A program made the position numbers and the translations under genes. Shown here piece after piece: positions 1 to 7,411 of a DNA stretch of 14,938 nt. Origin of the DNA: CAZKMM01 sp964553915 (GTDB lineage: Bacteria; RBG-13-61-14; DRUE01); contig CAZKMM010000064.1 of NCBI GenBank assembly GCA_964553915.1, positions 1 through 14,938 on the forward strand. Reading direction: 5' to 3'. The notes below the pieces were generated by a model. It saw nothing but the letters and a program-made list of their open reading frames with translations. It was not told where the DNA came from and made no database searches. Position 1 is the stretch's first letter, and each line of letters begins with the position of its first letter.

Positions 1-951
1 TCCCCGGTATCCGTCCAGGCTGGGCATACCTTTTCCTTTGAGCCGAAAGACCTTACCGGTCTGGGTTCCAGGAGGGATTTTCAGCCGTTCTATTCCGTTC
101 AGGGTAGGGACTTCTATTTCTCCGCCCAGCACTGCTTTGGTAAAGGAAATCGGCACTTCACAGACCAGCTCGGTTCCCTGCCTCTGGAAAATCGGATGCT
201 CCTCAACATAAATGATGACATTGACATCTCCCGGAGGACCGCCAAATTCTCCCGGCTCTCCTTCTCCCCGGAGACGGAGCACTGAACCAGTTTCCACCCC
301 GGGAGGGATTTTTACCTTCAGCTCTTTTTTTACCAGCTCCAGCCCGGAGCCCCGGCAGGCAGGACAGGGATTGGTAATAATTCTTCCGGTTCCTGCGCAT
401 CTCGGGCAGGTTCGGGAGATGGAGAAGAATCCCTGCTGGTATCTGATGGTTCCGGTGCCCCTGCATTCCGGGCAGGTCATTGGCTGGGTGCCGGGCTTGA
501 GCCCGGTTCCTGCGCACTTAGAGCAGGGCTGGTGTCGTTCTAAAGAGATGGTTTTTTCAGTGCCGGTATAGGCTTCTTCCAGGGTAATCTGGAGGTCAAA
601 ACGGATATCTGCGCCTCTTCTTCGTGAGGGTCTTCTTTTTCTTCTTCTGGTTCCGAAGAATTCATCAAAGAGTCCGGAGAAGAGGTCTTCTATGGTGGGG
701 AAGCCAAAATCTTCAAAATCCACCCGGAAAGGAGCCCGGTCGCCAAACCGGTCATAGTGGGCTCTTTTCTCCGGGTCGCTGAGCACCTGATAAGCCTCAT
801 TAATCTCCTTAAACCGCTCCTCTGCTTGTTTGTCTCCCGGGTTCCGGTCCGGATGATATTTAAGGGCAAGTTCCCGGTAGGCTTTTTTGATTTCTTCCTG
901 GGTAGCGTTCCTGCTTACACCAAGAATCTGATAGTAATCCTTACTTGGCAT
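1..951 (-). CDS. dnaJ: Chaperone protein DnaJ (Hsp40), 3' end outside window
   Basis: DnaJ is the cytoplasmic co-chaperone that delivers unfolded clients to DnaK and stimulates its ATPase. The visible 317 codons start MPSKDYYQILGV and are open to the left edge; the family is usually about 370-380 residues, so roughly the last 60 are missing. The J domain covers residues 4-70 with the HPD motif at 33-35. Residues 70-113 form the linker, which is unusually poor in glycine and ends in an Arg/Lys cluster (101-112). Four zinc-binding CxxCxGxG repeats follow, starting at C143, C160, C182 and C196, then the start of the client-binding C-terminal domains. It is the last visible gene of the hrcA-grpE-dnaK-dnaJ cluster, 19 bases after the dnaK stop. 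An in-frame TGA at 960-958 fixes the start at 951. No Shine-Dalgarno sequence lies at normal distance. Type I DnaJ identity is secure. Confidence 0.97.
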   Translation of the reverse strand, partial: MPSKDYYQILGVSRNATQEEIKKAYRELALKYHPDRNPGDKQAEERFKEINEAYQVLSDPEKRAHYDRFGDRAPFRVDFEDFGFPTIEDLFSGLFDEFFGTRRRKRRPSRRRGADIRFDLQITLEEAYTGTEKTISLERHQPCSKCAGTGLKPGTQPMTCPECRGTGTIRYQQGFFSISRTCPRCAGTGRIITNPCPACRGSGLELVKKELKVKIPPGVETGSVLRLRGEGEPGEFGGPPGDVNVIIYVEEHPIFQRQGTELVCEVPISFTKAVLGGEIEVPTLNGIERLKIPPGTQTGKVFRLKGKGMPSLDGYRG

Positions 952-985
952 TTTGGCTCAGCTGGGAAAATCAGCTTTCCTCCTC
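952..985 (-). promoter_or_regulatory. dnaJ translation-initiation region with possible SD-bridging hairpin
   Basis: Seen: on the minus strand GAGGAGG (985-979) lies inside the last dnaK codons, 27 bases upstream of the dnaJ ATG, which is too far for ordinary initiation. Between them is an inverted repeat AGCTG-ATTTTCC-CAGCT (976-960; 5-bp stem, 7-base loop) that contains the dnaK stop codon. Folding it would leave about 10 bases between GGAGG and ATG. Inference: the hairpin may bring the Shine-Dalgarno sequence to working distance. The stem is short, so chance is possible. Confidence 0.35.
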
Positions 986-2794
986 TTGGCTGGCTTGAGA
1001 ATAGAGCGCCTCTGCCAGCTTGTGAGCGGCTTCGCTCAACTGTTCGCTTGCTTCTTTCACCTGGTCATAATCATCGCTTTTTAGAGCTTGTTCTGCTTTT
1101 TCCAGTCTTTGCTCAATTGCGGATTTATCTTCTTCATCCAGCCGGTCGCCAAATTCTTCCAGGGAAGCACGGGTGGAATAAATCAATCCTTCCAGATTAT
1201 TTTTCATCTCCACCATTTCCTTGATTTTCCGGTCTTCTTCTGCGTGCTCCTCTGCCTCTTTAATGAGACGCTCTATCTCATCATCAGTCAAACCACTCGC
1301 CGCATGAATCCTGATTGACTGCTCTTTTCCGGTGCCCAGGTCCCGGGCAGAGACATGGACAATCCCATTAGTATCAATTTCAAAGCTTACCTCAATTTGA
1401 GGCACCCCTCTGGGGGCAGGAGGAATTCCCACCAGCTCAAATCTTCCCAGGCTCTTGTTTTCCTTTGCCAGCTCCCGCTCTCCCTGAAGCACATGGACCG
1501 TGACCGTGGGCTGATTATCCACCGCGGTGGTAAAGATTTCTGAACGCTTGCAGGGGATAGTGGTATTTCTCGGGATGATTTTGTGCATCAGCCCGCCTTT
1601 AACCTCAACTCCCAGGCTAAGGGGAGTGACATCTAAAAGCAGAACCTCTTTAACCTCTCCCTTAATAATTGCGGCTTGAATGGCCGCGCCGATAGCCACC
1701 ACCTCATCAGGATTGACCCCTTTATGGGGTTCTTTGCTAAAAATTTCTGCAACTTTTTCCTGGACCTTGGGCATTCGGGTCATACCGCCGACCAGGATAA
1801 CTTTATCAATATCATCAGGCTTAAGCCCGGCATCTTCCATTGCCCGCTGGCAGGAAGGCTCCAGCTTTTCAATTAAATCTTCCACCAGAGCTTCAAATTG
1901 ACCCCGGGTAATATGGATATTCAAGTGTCTGGGACCTTTTTCATCAGCGGTGATAAAAGGAAGATTGATGTCGGTTTCCATTGCAGAGCTGAGCTCACAT
2001 TTGGCTCGCTCCGCGGCTTCTTTTAATCTCTGAAGAGCCATTTTATCTTTGGAAAGGTCAATACCTTCTTCTTCTAAGAACTTATCCACCAGATAATTTA
2101 GGAGCCGATTATCAAAATCTTCTCCGCCCAGATAAGTATCCCCACTGGTGCTGAGCACTTCAAAGACTCCATCCCCCAGCTCCAGGATGGAGATATCAAA
2201 GGTTCCGCCCCCCAGGTCAAAGACCGCGATTTTTTCTCCCCCTTCTTTATCCAGACCATAAGCGAGAGCGGCGGCGGTAGGCTCATTGATGATTCTCAGC
2301 ACCTCCAAACCAGCAATTTTTCCCGCATCTTTAGTCGCCTGACGCTGAGCATCGTTAAAATAGGCAGGAACCGTGATTACCGCCTCGTGCACTTCCTCGC
2401 CAAGATATTCCTCTGCTATCTCTTTCATTTTCCGGAGAATCAGGGCGCTGACCTCACTTGGGCTCATCTGCTTTCCCCGCACCTCTACCCAGGCATCACC
2501 GTTTTTTGCTGGAACAATTTTATAGGGAAGAATCTGTATTGCTTTTTTAACTTCTTCAGAATCATATTTTCTTCCGATCAATCTTTTGACCGCAAAGATG
2601 GTGTGCTCGGGATTGGTGATTGCCTGTCTCTTAGCAATTTGTCCGACCAATCTTTCCCCTGCCTCGGTAATTGCAACCATAGAAGGAGTGGTCCGGCTTC
2701 CTTCCTGATTGGGAATGACCACCGGCTCCCCTCCTTCTACGACCGCCACACAGCTGTTGGTGGTGCCGAGGTCAATTCCGATGACTTTGGGCAT
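971..2794 (-). CDS. dnaK: Molecular chaperone DnaK (Hsp70)
   Basis: Cytoplasmic ATP-dependent chaperone that binds exposed hydrophobic peptides and cycles with DnaJ and GrpE. The 607-residue product is slightly shorter than E. coli DnaK (638). The ATPase domain (about 1-383) shows the phosphate-binding motif IGIDLGTTNSC (5-15), INEPTAAALAYG (169-180), VFDLGGGTFD (191-200) and VILVGGMTRMP (332-342). Residues about 76-110 contain the segment present in diderm-type DnaK and absent from Gram-positive homologues. The interdomain linker VLLLDVTPLSLG is at 384-395, followed by the substrate-binding beta domain and a helical lid ending in an acidic EEES tail. The start overlaps the grpE stop (TAATG), and the purine-rich end of grpE supplies a GGAGG ribosome site, so coupling is likely. 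Function is certain by homology; regulation by HrcA is inferred from the neighbouring gene. Confidence 0.99.
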   Translation of the reverse strand: MPKVIGIDLGTTNSCVAVVEGGEPVVIPNQEGSRTTPSMVAITEAGERLVGQIAKRQAITNPEHTIFAVKRLIGRKYDSEEVKKAIQILPYKIVPAKNGDAWVEVRGKQMSPSEVSALILRKMKEIAEEYLGEEVHEAVITVPAYFNDAQRQATKDAGKIAGLEVLRIINEPTAAALAYGLDKEGGEKIAVFDLGGGTFDISILELGDGVFEVLSTSGDTYLGGEDFDNRLLNYLVDKFLEEEGIDLSKDKMALQRLKEAAERAKCELSSAMETDINLPFITADEKGPRHLNIHITRGQFEALVEDLIEKLEPSCQRAMEDAGLKPDDIDKVILVGGMTRMPKVQEKVAEIFSKEPHKGVNPDEVVAIGAAIQAAIIKGEVKEVLLLDVTPLSLGVEVKGGLMHKIIPRNTTIPCKRSEIFTTAVDNQPTVTVHVLQGERELAKENKSLGRFELVGIPPAPRGVPQIEVSFEIDTNGIVHVSARDLGTGKEQSIRIHAASGLTDDEIERLIKEAEEHAEEDRKIKEMVEMKNNLEGLIYSTRASLEEFGDRLDEEDKSAIEQRLEKAEQALKSDDYDQVKEASEQLSEAAHKLAEALYSQASQEEES

Positions 2795-3708
2795 TATTCC
2801 TCCTCCCCCTCTAGACTTTTTGATTCAGCCTTAGGCTCTTGTTCCTGATTTTCTGGTTCCTGTTCCATAGATTCTTTTTGCTCCTCTGCTTCCCGGGTTT
2901 TTTTCTCCCCCGGAGGTAAAACACTGGTGGTCACCATTGAGGGACGAAGCAGACGGTCTTTAAGCATATATCCCTTAATATGCTCCTCAATTACCGTGCC
3001 CGGTGGGTGGTCTTTGCTCTCTTTGGTTGCCATTGCCTCATGATAGTTGGGGTCAAAAGGTTCTCCTAAAGCTTTAATTTGCTTGACCCCAAACTTCTCC
3101 AGCACCTGAAGAAATTGCTTATAAGTCAGCTCTACCCCTTGTTTCAGGGATTCAAAATCTTCCGGACGATTGGCATGGGCAATGGCACGCTCCAGATTAT
3201 CCATCACTCCGAGGAGTTCTTTGATAATCGGCTCGTGCCCGTAGTTGAACCAATCCGCCCGCTCCTTCATTACCCGGACTTTATAATCATCAAATTGTTT
3301 TTTAATTAGCATTGCCTGTTCATAATTCTGTTTGATTTCTTTAATTTTTTGCTCCAGCTCCGTTTCCAGCTCCCGAATCCGATGCTTTAAATCTATAATC
3401 TCCATCCGGAGCTTAATCACCTCCTCACTGGGGGGAGGGGGAGCTTCTTCTTTTTTAGCTTTTTCCTTTTTTTCAAAAACCTTTACCGCTTCTTCTAAAG
3501 CCTGCTGAAGCTCCGGACTGGGCTCAATGCTTTTTTCTTCTTCCTGCTCTTTTTCCTCTGCTTTCGGCTCGGCTTTTGCTTCTTTCACCCCGGTTTTTTC
3601 CTCTGCTTTTTCTTCTTTTTCTTCCGGAGCAGATTCTTCTGCTTCCAGCTCCTTTTCCGGCTTTTCTTCTAATTCTTCGGGTCCGGGCTTTTTTTCATCT
3701 TCTACCAT
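2794..3708 (-). CDS. grpE: Nucleotide exchange factor GrpE with long acidic extensions
   Basis: GrpE dimers release ADP from DnaK. The protein has 304 residues, against about 200 for typical GrpE (197 in E. coli). The conserved core lies at about 95-263: a long coiled-coil helix (about 95-150), the four-helix-bundle region (ADWFNYGHEP, then GVMDNLERA), and the beta-wing head with PFDPNYHEAM (217-226) and the signature GYMLKDRLLRPSMVT (246-260). Residues 1-92 are almost entirely Glu, Lys, Ala and Pro, and residues 264-304 are again acidic and Gln/Glu-rich; both look disordered. The start is set by a TGATG overlap with hrcA and a GGAGG about 7 bases upstream. The coding strand is strongly purine-biased over the N-terminal part. 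Identity rests on the core; the role of the tails is unknown. Confidence 0.96.
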   Translation of the reverse strand: MVEDEKKPGPEELEEKPEKELEAEESAPEEKEEKAEEKTGVKEAKAEPKAEEKEQEEEKSIEPSPELQQALEEAVKVFEKKEKAKKEEAPPPPSEEVIKLRMEIIDLKHRIRELETELEQKIKEIKQNYEQAMLIKKQFDDYKVRVMKERADWFNYGHEPIIKELLGVMDNLERAIAHANRPEDFESLKQGVELTYKQFLQVLEKFGVKQIKALGEPFDPNYHEAMATKESKDHPPGTVIEEHIKGYMLKDRLLRPSMVTTSVLPPGEKKTREAEEQKESMEQEPENQEQEPKAESKSLEGEEE

Positions 3709-4742
3709 CAGTGCCTCCAGATATACTCATTGATGGTCTGAGAAAAGAAGCTGACCAGAGAAATTAAATTCTCATAATCCATTCGCTTGGGACCGAGGAT
3801 TCCAATACTCCCCAGTGCCTTGCCCTCTTTGTTAAAATAATTGGCAGTTATGATTGAAAGATTATAAAGCTGGGGATAGGGATGTTCCTTTCCTATCATC
3901 ACCCTTACTCCCGGGTTCTTCATTGCCTCATCTAAAAGCTGGATTAAAAGCCTCTGGTCTTCCAGAAGCTGAAGCACCTCTTCCAGATGCTTTACCTGAG
4001 CAAACTCGGGTTTATTGGTCAAATAGCTTTCTCCTGAAACCTGTAAGTCCGCATAATCGCTCGGGAGCAATTCCTCGCTCAGCTTCCAGATTTTTACCAT
4101 TTCATAATTAACGCTCCGACTTCGGTCTTGAATTTGTTCCAGAAGATAAGTCCGAAGCGAAACCAGGGTTTTCCCCCGGATTATCTGGCTTAAATAATTA
4201 TTTAGCCGATATAGATCGGAAGCATTCAGTTTATAGCAATTTTTAACAATTTTATGTTCAATTCCTCCATCTTCAAAAATAAAGATAGCCAAAATTCGCT
4301 CAGAATCCAGTCGGAGGAAATATAAATCTTTAAGAACCTGCTCCCCCAACCCTGGGCGAAGCAAAATTCCAATTTGATGAGAGAGCTGACTTAAAATTTT
4401 AGGAGCCTGCTCAATTAAATCTTCCAGAGAAAAAGAATTTTCCCGGATAATCTCCCAAAGCTTTTTCTGCCATTTTTTGACATAGGACTGGGGCTGAATC
4501 AGGTAATTAACATAATATCTAAAGCCCAAATCTGTTGGAATCCTTCCCGCCGAGGTATGAGGCTGGATAATCAAACCATATTTTTCCAGATAGGCAAAAT
4601 AGTTTCTGATAGTTGCCGGGCTTAAGCCCAGTCGGTATTTTTTAGCCAAGTATTTGGAGCCAATAGGGTGAGCGGAGCGAATGTATTCCTCTACTAAAAA
4701 TTTAAATACCCGCTCCTTTTTCTCCTCCAGACGGAAATTCAT
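3708..4742 (-). CDS. hrcA: Heat-inducible transcription repressor HrcA
   Basis: HrcA represses class I heat-shock genes by binding the CIRCE operator and is activated by the GroE chaperonin in characterised bacteria. This 344-residue protein has the normal family length. The N-terminal winged helix (1-75) shows VEEYIRSAHPIGSKYLA, then GLSPATIRNYFAYLEKYG (39-56) and the wing QPHTSAGRIPTDLGFRYYV (60-78). The GAF-like and dimerisation regions follow; GSIGILGPKRMDYENLISLV near the C-terminus is a conserved HrcA ending. The usual RNEMADLE after the recognition helix is RNYFAYLE here. It is the first gene of the chaperone run, 64 bases after glnD, with its own promoter candidate; its own ribosome site is weak (AAG). 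I see no CIRCE sequence upstream, so autoregulation through the classical operator is not supported. Confidence 0.97.
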   Translation of the reverse strand: MNFRLEEKKERVFKFLVEEYIRSAHPIGSKYLAKKYRLGLSPATIRNYFAYLEKYGLIIQPHTSAGRIPTDLGFRYYVNYLIQPQSYVKKWQKKLWEIIRENSFSLEDLIEQAPKILSQLSHQIGILLRPGLGEQVLKDLYFLRLDSERILAIFIFEDGGIEHKIVKNCYKLNASDLYRLNNYLSQIIRGKTLVSLRTYLLEQIQDRSRSVNYEMVKIWKLSEELLPSDYADLQVSGESYLTNKPEFAQVKHLEEVLQLLEDQRLLIQLLDEAMKNPGVRVMIGKEHPYPQLYNLSIITANYFNKEGKALGSIGILGPKRMDYENLISLVSFFSQTINEYIWRH

Positions 4743-4775
4743 TTCTTAATCTTAGCCCCGAATAAATTTTTTCTT

Positions 4776-4788
4776 TTAATAATATTAA
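4776..4788. repeat. AT-rich palindrome over the hrcA -10 box, possible operator
   Basis: TTAATA-T-TATTAA is a perfect 13-base palindrome covering the -10 region of the hrcA promoter. Its position would suit a repressor site, but AT-rich palindromes arise easily by chance and it does not resemble CIRCE. It is the only symmetric element I see in this gap. Confidence 0.25.
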
Positions 4789-4810
4789 GGTGTTAGGTTT
4801 AGAATGTCAA
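4782..4810 (-). promoter_or_regulatory. Sigma-70-type promoter for hrcA-grpE-dnaK-dnaJ
   Basis: The minus strand has a perfect -35 TTGACA (4810-4805), a 17-base spacer and -10 TAATAT (4787-4782), about 40 bases upstream of the hrcA ATG. TATTAT (4784-4779) is an alternative -10 with a 20-base spacer. The -35 overlaps the TGA stop of glnD. No terminator separates glnD from hrcA, so read-through from glnD is also possible. Confidence 0.55.
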
Positions 4811-7377
4811 TTTTGCTGAGCCAGGTTTTCCAGTTGGGAGCGAAGGGCACGAACTAGCTGGGCAATTTTTTCTGGGCTGGGCTTGGCTTTAGTTTTCGGG
4901 TCTCTGAGGTAAAAGATATCAAAGACCTTTTCTGCCCGGGTGCTGATTTTGGCAAAATGAATATCCAGCCCCTGCTGAAAAATAATCTGGTTAATCTCGT
5001 AAAGCAAGCCCAAGCGGTCTGGACTTTGAACCTCAAGAATAACATAATGGTCAGAATAATGCTCATCCACCCCCACTTTAGGTATAATCTTCTGCCGGGG
5101 ACGGGGTCGGAAGATTCCTCTTTTTTTCTTCAAAAGTTCCTGAGCGGTAATTTCTCCTTTAAGAAGGGAAGTTAAATTTTCAGAGAGTTTTTCTAAACGG
5201 GCTTTTGCTTCCTGGCTCCAATCCGGTCCTGTTTGAGCAATAAGGTCGTCCAGAATAAAAATGTCTAGCGCGGTATTATCTTCAAAAGTATTGATTTCTG
5301 CAGAAAGAATATTGTAATTAAAAGCAGTAATAGCCCCACAGATTTGAGCGAAAAGACCGGGGCGGTCATCGCAGATAATCTCCACCTCCACCTGTCGGGA
5401 TTCAAGCAGGTTGGGAATAATCTTTACCTCTCCGGGATTTCGCTCCCCGAGTAATTTAAGATGGTGAATAATTTTTTCTTCTGGAGTCCCCAGAAGATAG
5501 CGAGTGGGAAGTCTTTTCAATTCCTCAATTTTACTCGGGGAAATGCTCTGTTTTTTTAATTCTCTGAGAATTTTTTCCAACTGCTTCTCCACCTGCTGGG
5601 GAATGCTTTCTTTTTTCTCCATTGCGGAAAGAAGCAGATGATAAAGTTTATGCAAAAGCTCCTGCTTCCAGCTGGTCCAACTGGTTTCGCTTACTGCCTT
5701 AATATCTGCGATGGTAAGAAGGTAAAGCATTTTAAGGCGAGCTGGAGTTTTGATTTTTTTGACCAGATATTCAATAGCCTCGGGCTCGTAAAAATCGCGA
5801 CGCTGGGCAAAGTGGTTTAAAAGCAGATGCTCCCTGACCAAAAAGGTAAGCAAGTTCGCTTCATCTGGAGATAGTTTGATTTTTTTTGCCAGCTTGCGGG
5901 CAAGCTTGGCTCCTTTTTTACTATGGTCTTGGTTAGAAGCTTTGCCTAAATCGTGACAAAGCCCTGCCAGCTTTAGAATTTTCCAGTTAATATCCGGCTC
6001 AAGGGCAAATTCCGGCTCCTGTTGAAATTTTTCTAAAATCTCCAGACAGCGAAGTGAGTGCCAGCCAACGGTAAAGCGATGATATCCATCCCTCTGCCCG
6101 AAGTAAAAAGCCTGCTCCAGCCGGGGAAAAAATTCCTTTAATAATCCGGCAGGTTTTAGTTCCGCCAGTAATTTCCCCGCATAGCTGTGAGGATAAAATA
6201 TTTTCTCCAGCTCCCTTGCCAGCTTTTGTTTCTTTTTTCTTTCCAGCCGGGAGAAATAAGCCTGAGCCTGGGGACTGAGCATAAGTTGAAATCGGGAGCA
6301 ATGAATGAGCAGGGAGGAAAGATTTTTCAAAGAGAATTCTTTCTGGCTTTGAGGAAAAATCTCAATTTGAGAATCGGTTTTCTTCACTCCTGCAAACTGG
6401 GGAATTGGTTGAGAGGGGCGAGAAAGATATTTTTTCTCCAGCCAGTAAACTAGTCTTTCCAGAATTTGCTGGATAAGTTCAGCTCCTGAATAGAGCCAGG
6501 AAAAAAGAGCATCCTTTGGGTCAAGGTAATTCCGGTTAGGTTTAATCTGCAGGAATCGGACAAGGTCATTTTGATATTCTAATCGAAGCTGGTCAGTCTT
6601 TTCTTTGGTGAGAAGATGAAGCGCGATTCTGGTCTTAAAAAGCGATTGTAATGCCCGGGGAATTTTTCTTTTTTCCTGCCGGGAAAGGAGATTTTCTGAG
6701 CTAAGAATCTGGGCAGGACTTTTTCTTTCCAGAGCTTTTGCCAGCCAGCGGGCGAGGTGCCAGTCCCGAAGTCCGCCTGTGCCCTCCAAAAGATGAAATT
6801 CATTTACCCAGACAACCTGGGCATATTTTTTTCTTCGTTCTTCAAGTTCGTTTAATTTCGCGGAGAGATAAGTTCTTGCCTGTTTTTCAAGAAGTTGATT
6901 AAAATCCTGCATCAGGCTCCGAAAAAGCTTTTTATTTCCTGCCAGATATCTGGCATCAAGCAGGGCGGTTAAAACCGTATGATTTACCTCTGCCAGTTTT
7001 AAATATTGCTCCGGGGTATGGATGCTGTGTCCCACCTTGATTTTCTGGTCCCAGAGCAGGGAAAGAAGCTGGGAGGAAAAATTCTCCAGCCGATGCCGGC
7101 TGAGTCCATTATGAAGAATTAAAAGGTCTAAGTCAGAATGGGGGCAGGCTTCCTGCCTTCCATAACTGCCCAGAGCAATCAAACAGAGCTGGTCAGTAAA
7201 TCCGGCTCCAAAACTAGAAAAGCAGAGCTGGATGATTCGGTCATAAGTCTCACAGATATTTTTTACTACCGCTTTCCAGCTCACAGAAGGAAAACTGGCG
7301 CTGATAAACTCTTTTTGTTTTTGCAGGACTCTTTTTATTTCTGGCTCTAAAAATTTTCTTTCCTGCTCAATTGACAT
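4807..7377 (-). CDS. glnD: Bifunctional uridylyltransferase/uridylyl-removing enzyme GlnD (PII uridylyltransferase)
   Basis: GlnD senses glutamine and adds UMP to, or removes it from, PII signal proteins, linking nitrogen status to glutamine synthetase. From the chosen ATG it has 856 residues, near the family length (890 in E. coli). The nucleotidyltransferase motif is GS at 70-71 with DLD at 82-84. The HD phosphohydrolase domain has H439, HD at 475-476 in GLCHDLGK, H517 and D558. Two ACT domains occupy about 664-740 (DDRPGLFAQI) and 777-850 (SPDRLGLLYEI), the usual glutamine-sensing pair. The open frame extends to 7587, but that extension overlaps the divergent gene and lacks family similarity. 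ATG 7377 (MSIEQ) follows AGAAGGA; ATG 7389 (MRRK) is the alternative. No glnB, glnK or glnA lies in the window, so the PII partner is elsewhere. Confidence 0.93.
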   Translation of the reverse strand: MSIEQERKFLEPEIKRVLQKQKEFISASFPSVSWKAVVKNICETYDRIIQLCFSSFGAGFTDQLCLIALGSYGRQEACPHSDLDLLILHNGLSRHRLENFSSQLLSLLWDQKIKVGHSIHTPEQYLKLAEVNHTVLTALLDARYLAGNKKLFRSLMQDFNQLLEKQARTYLSAKLNELEERRKKYAQVVWVNEFHLLEGTGGLRDWHLARWLAKALERKSPAQILSSENLLSRQEKRKIPRALQSLFKTRIALHLLTKEKTDQLRLEYQNDLVRFLQIKPNRNYLDPKDALFSWLYSGAELIQQILERLVYWLEKKYLSRPSQPIPQFAGVKKTDSQIEIFPQSQKEFSLKNLSSLLIHCSRFQLMLSPQAQAYFSRLERKKKQKLARELEKIFYPHSYAGKLLAELKPAGLLKEFFPRLEQAFYFGQRDGYHRFTVGWHSLRCLEILEKFQQEPEFALEPDINWKILKLAGLCHDLGKASNQDHSKKGAKLARKLAKKIKLSPDEANLLTFLVREHLLLNHFAQRRDFYEPEAIEYLVKKIKTPARLKMLYLLTIADIKAVSETSWTSWKQELLHKLYHLLLSAMEKKESIPQQVEKQLEKILRELKKQSISPSKIEELKRLPTRYLLGTPEEKIIHHLKLLGERNPGEVKIIPNLLESRQVEVEIICDDRPGLFAQICGAITAFNYNILSAEINTFEDNTALDIFILDDLIAQTGPDWSQEAKARLEKLSENLTSLLKGEITAQELLKKKRGIFRPRPRQKIIPKVGVDEHYSDHYVILEVQSPDRLGLLYEINQIIFQQGLDIHFAKISTRAEKVFDIFYLRDPKTKAKPSPEKIAQLVRALRSQLENLAQQN

Positions 7378-7401
7378 TTTCCTTCTCATCTGGATTATAC
7401 G
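7371..7401 (+). promoter_or_regulatory. Promoter for the DUF429 gene
   Basis: The plus strand has a perfect TTGACA (7371-7376), formed by the first codons of glnD on the other strand, then TTATAC (7395-7400, spacer 18) or TATACG (7396-7401, spacer 19). Predicted transcription would start about 4 bases before the ATG at 7412, giving an almost leaderless mRNA, which agrees with the absence of a clear Shine-Dalgarno sequence. Confidence 0.4.
7394..7399 (-). promoter_or_regulatory. -10 box for glnD (TATAAT)
   Basis: A perfect TATAAT lies on the minus strand 16 bases upstream of the preferred glnD ATG (7377). It shares its bases with the plus-strand -10 of the divergent gene. The hexamer 17 bases upstream (TTTATG) is a poor -35, so only the -10 is supported. 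Confidence 0.3.
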
Positions 7402-7411
7402 ATAAAAAAAG

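Noticed and set aside
757..1224. 155-codon plus-strand open frame opposite dnaJ/dnaK
   Set aside because: It is antisense to clearly conserved chaperone codons and has no recognisable protein motifs or ribosome site.
2387..2848. 153-codon plus-strand open frame opposite dnaK/grpE
   Set aside because: Antisense shadow of the DnaK ATPase domain; composition is that of reversed coding sequence.
4743..4806. Possible CIRCE element upstream of hrcA
   Set aside because: One arm (CTAACACCT) matches about half of TTAGCACTC and the second arm at the required spacing does not match.
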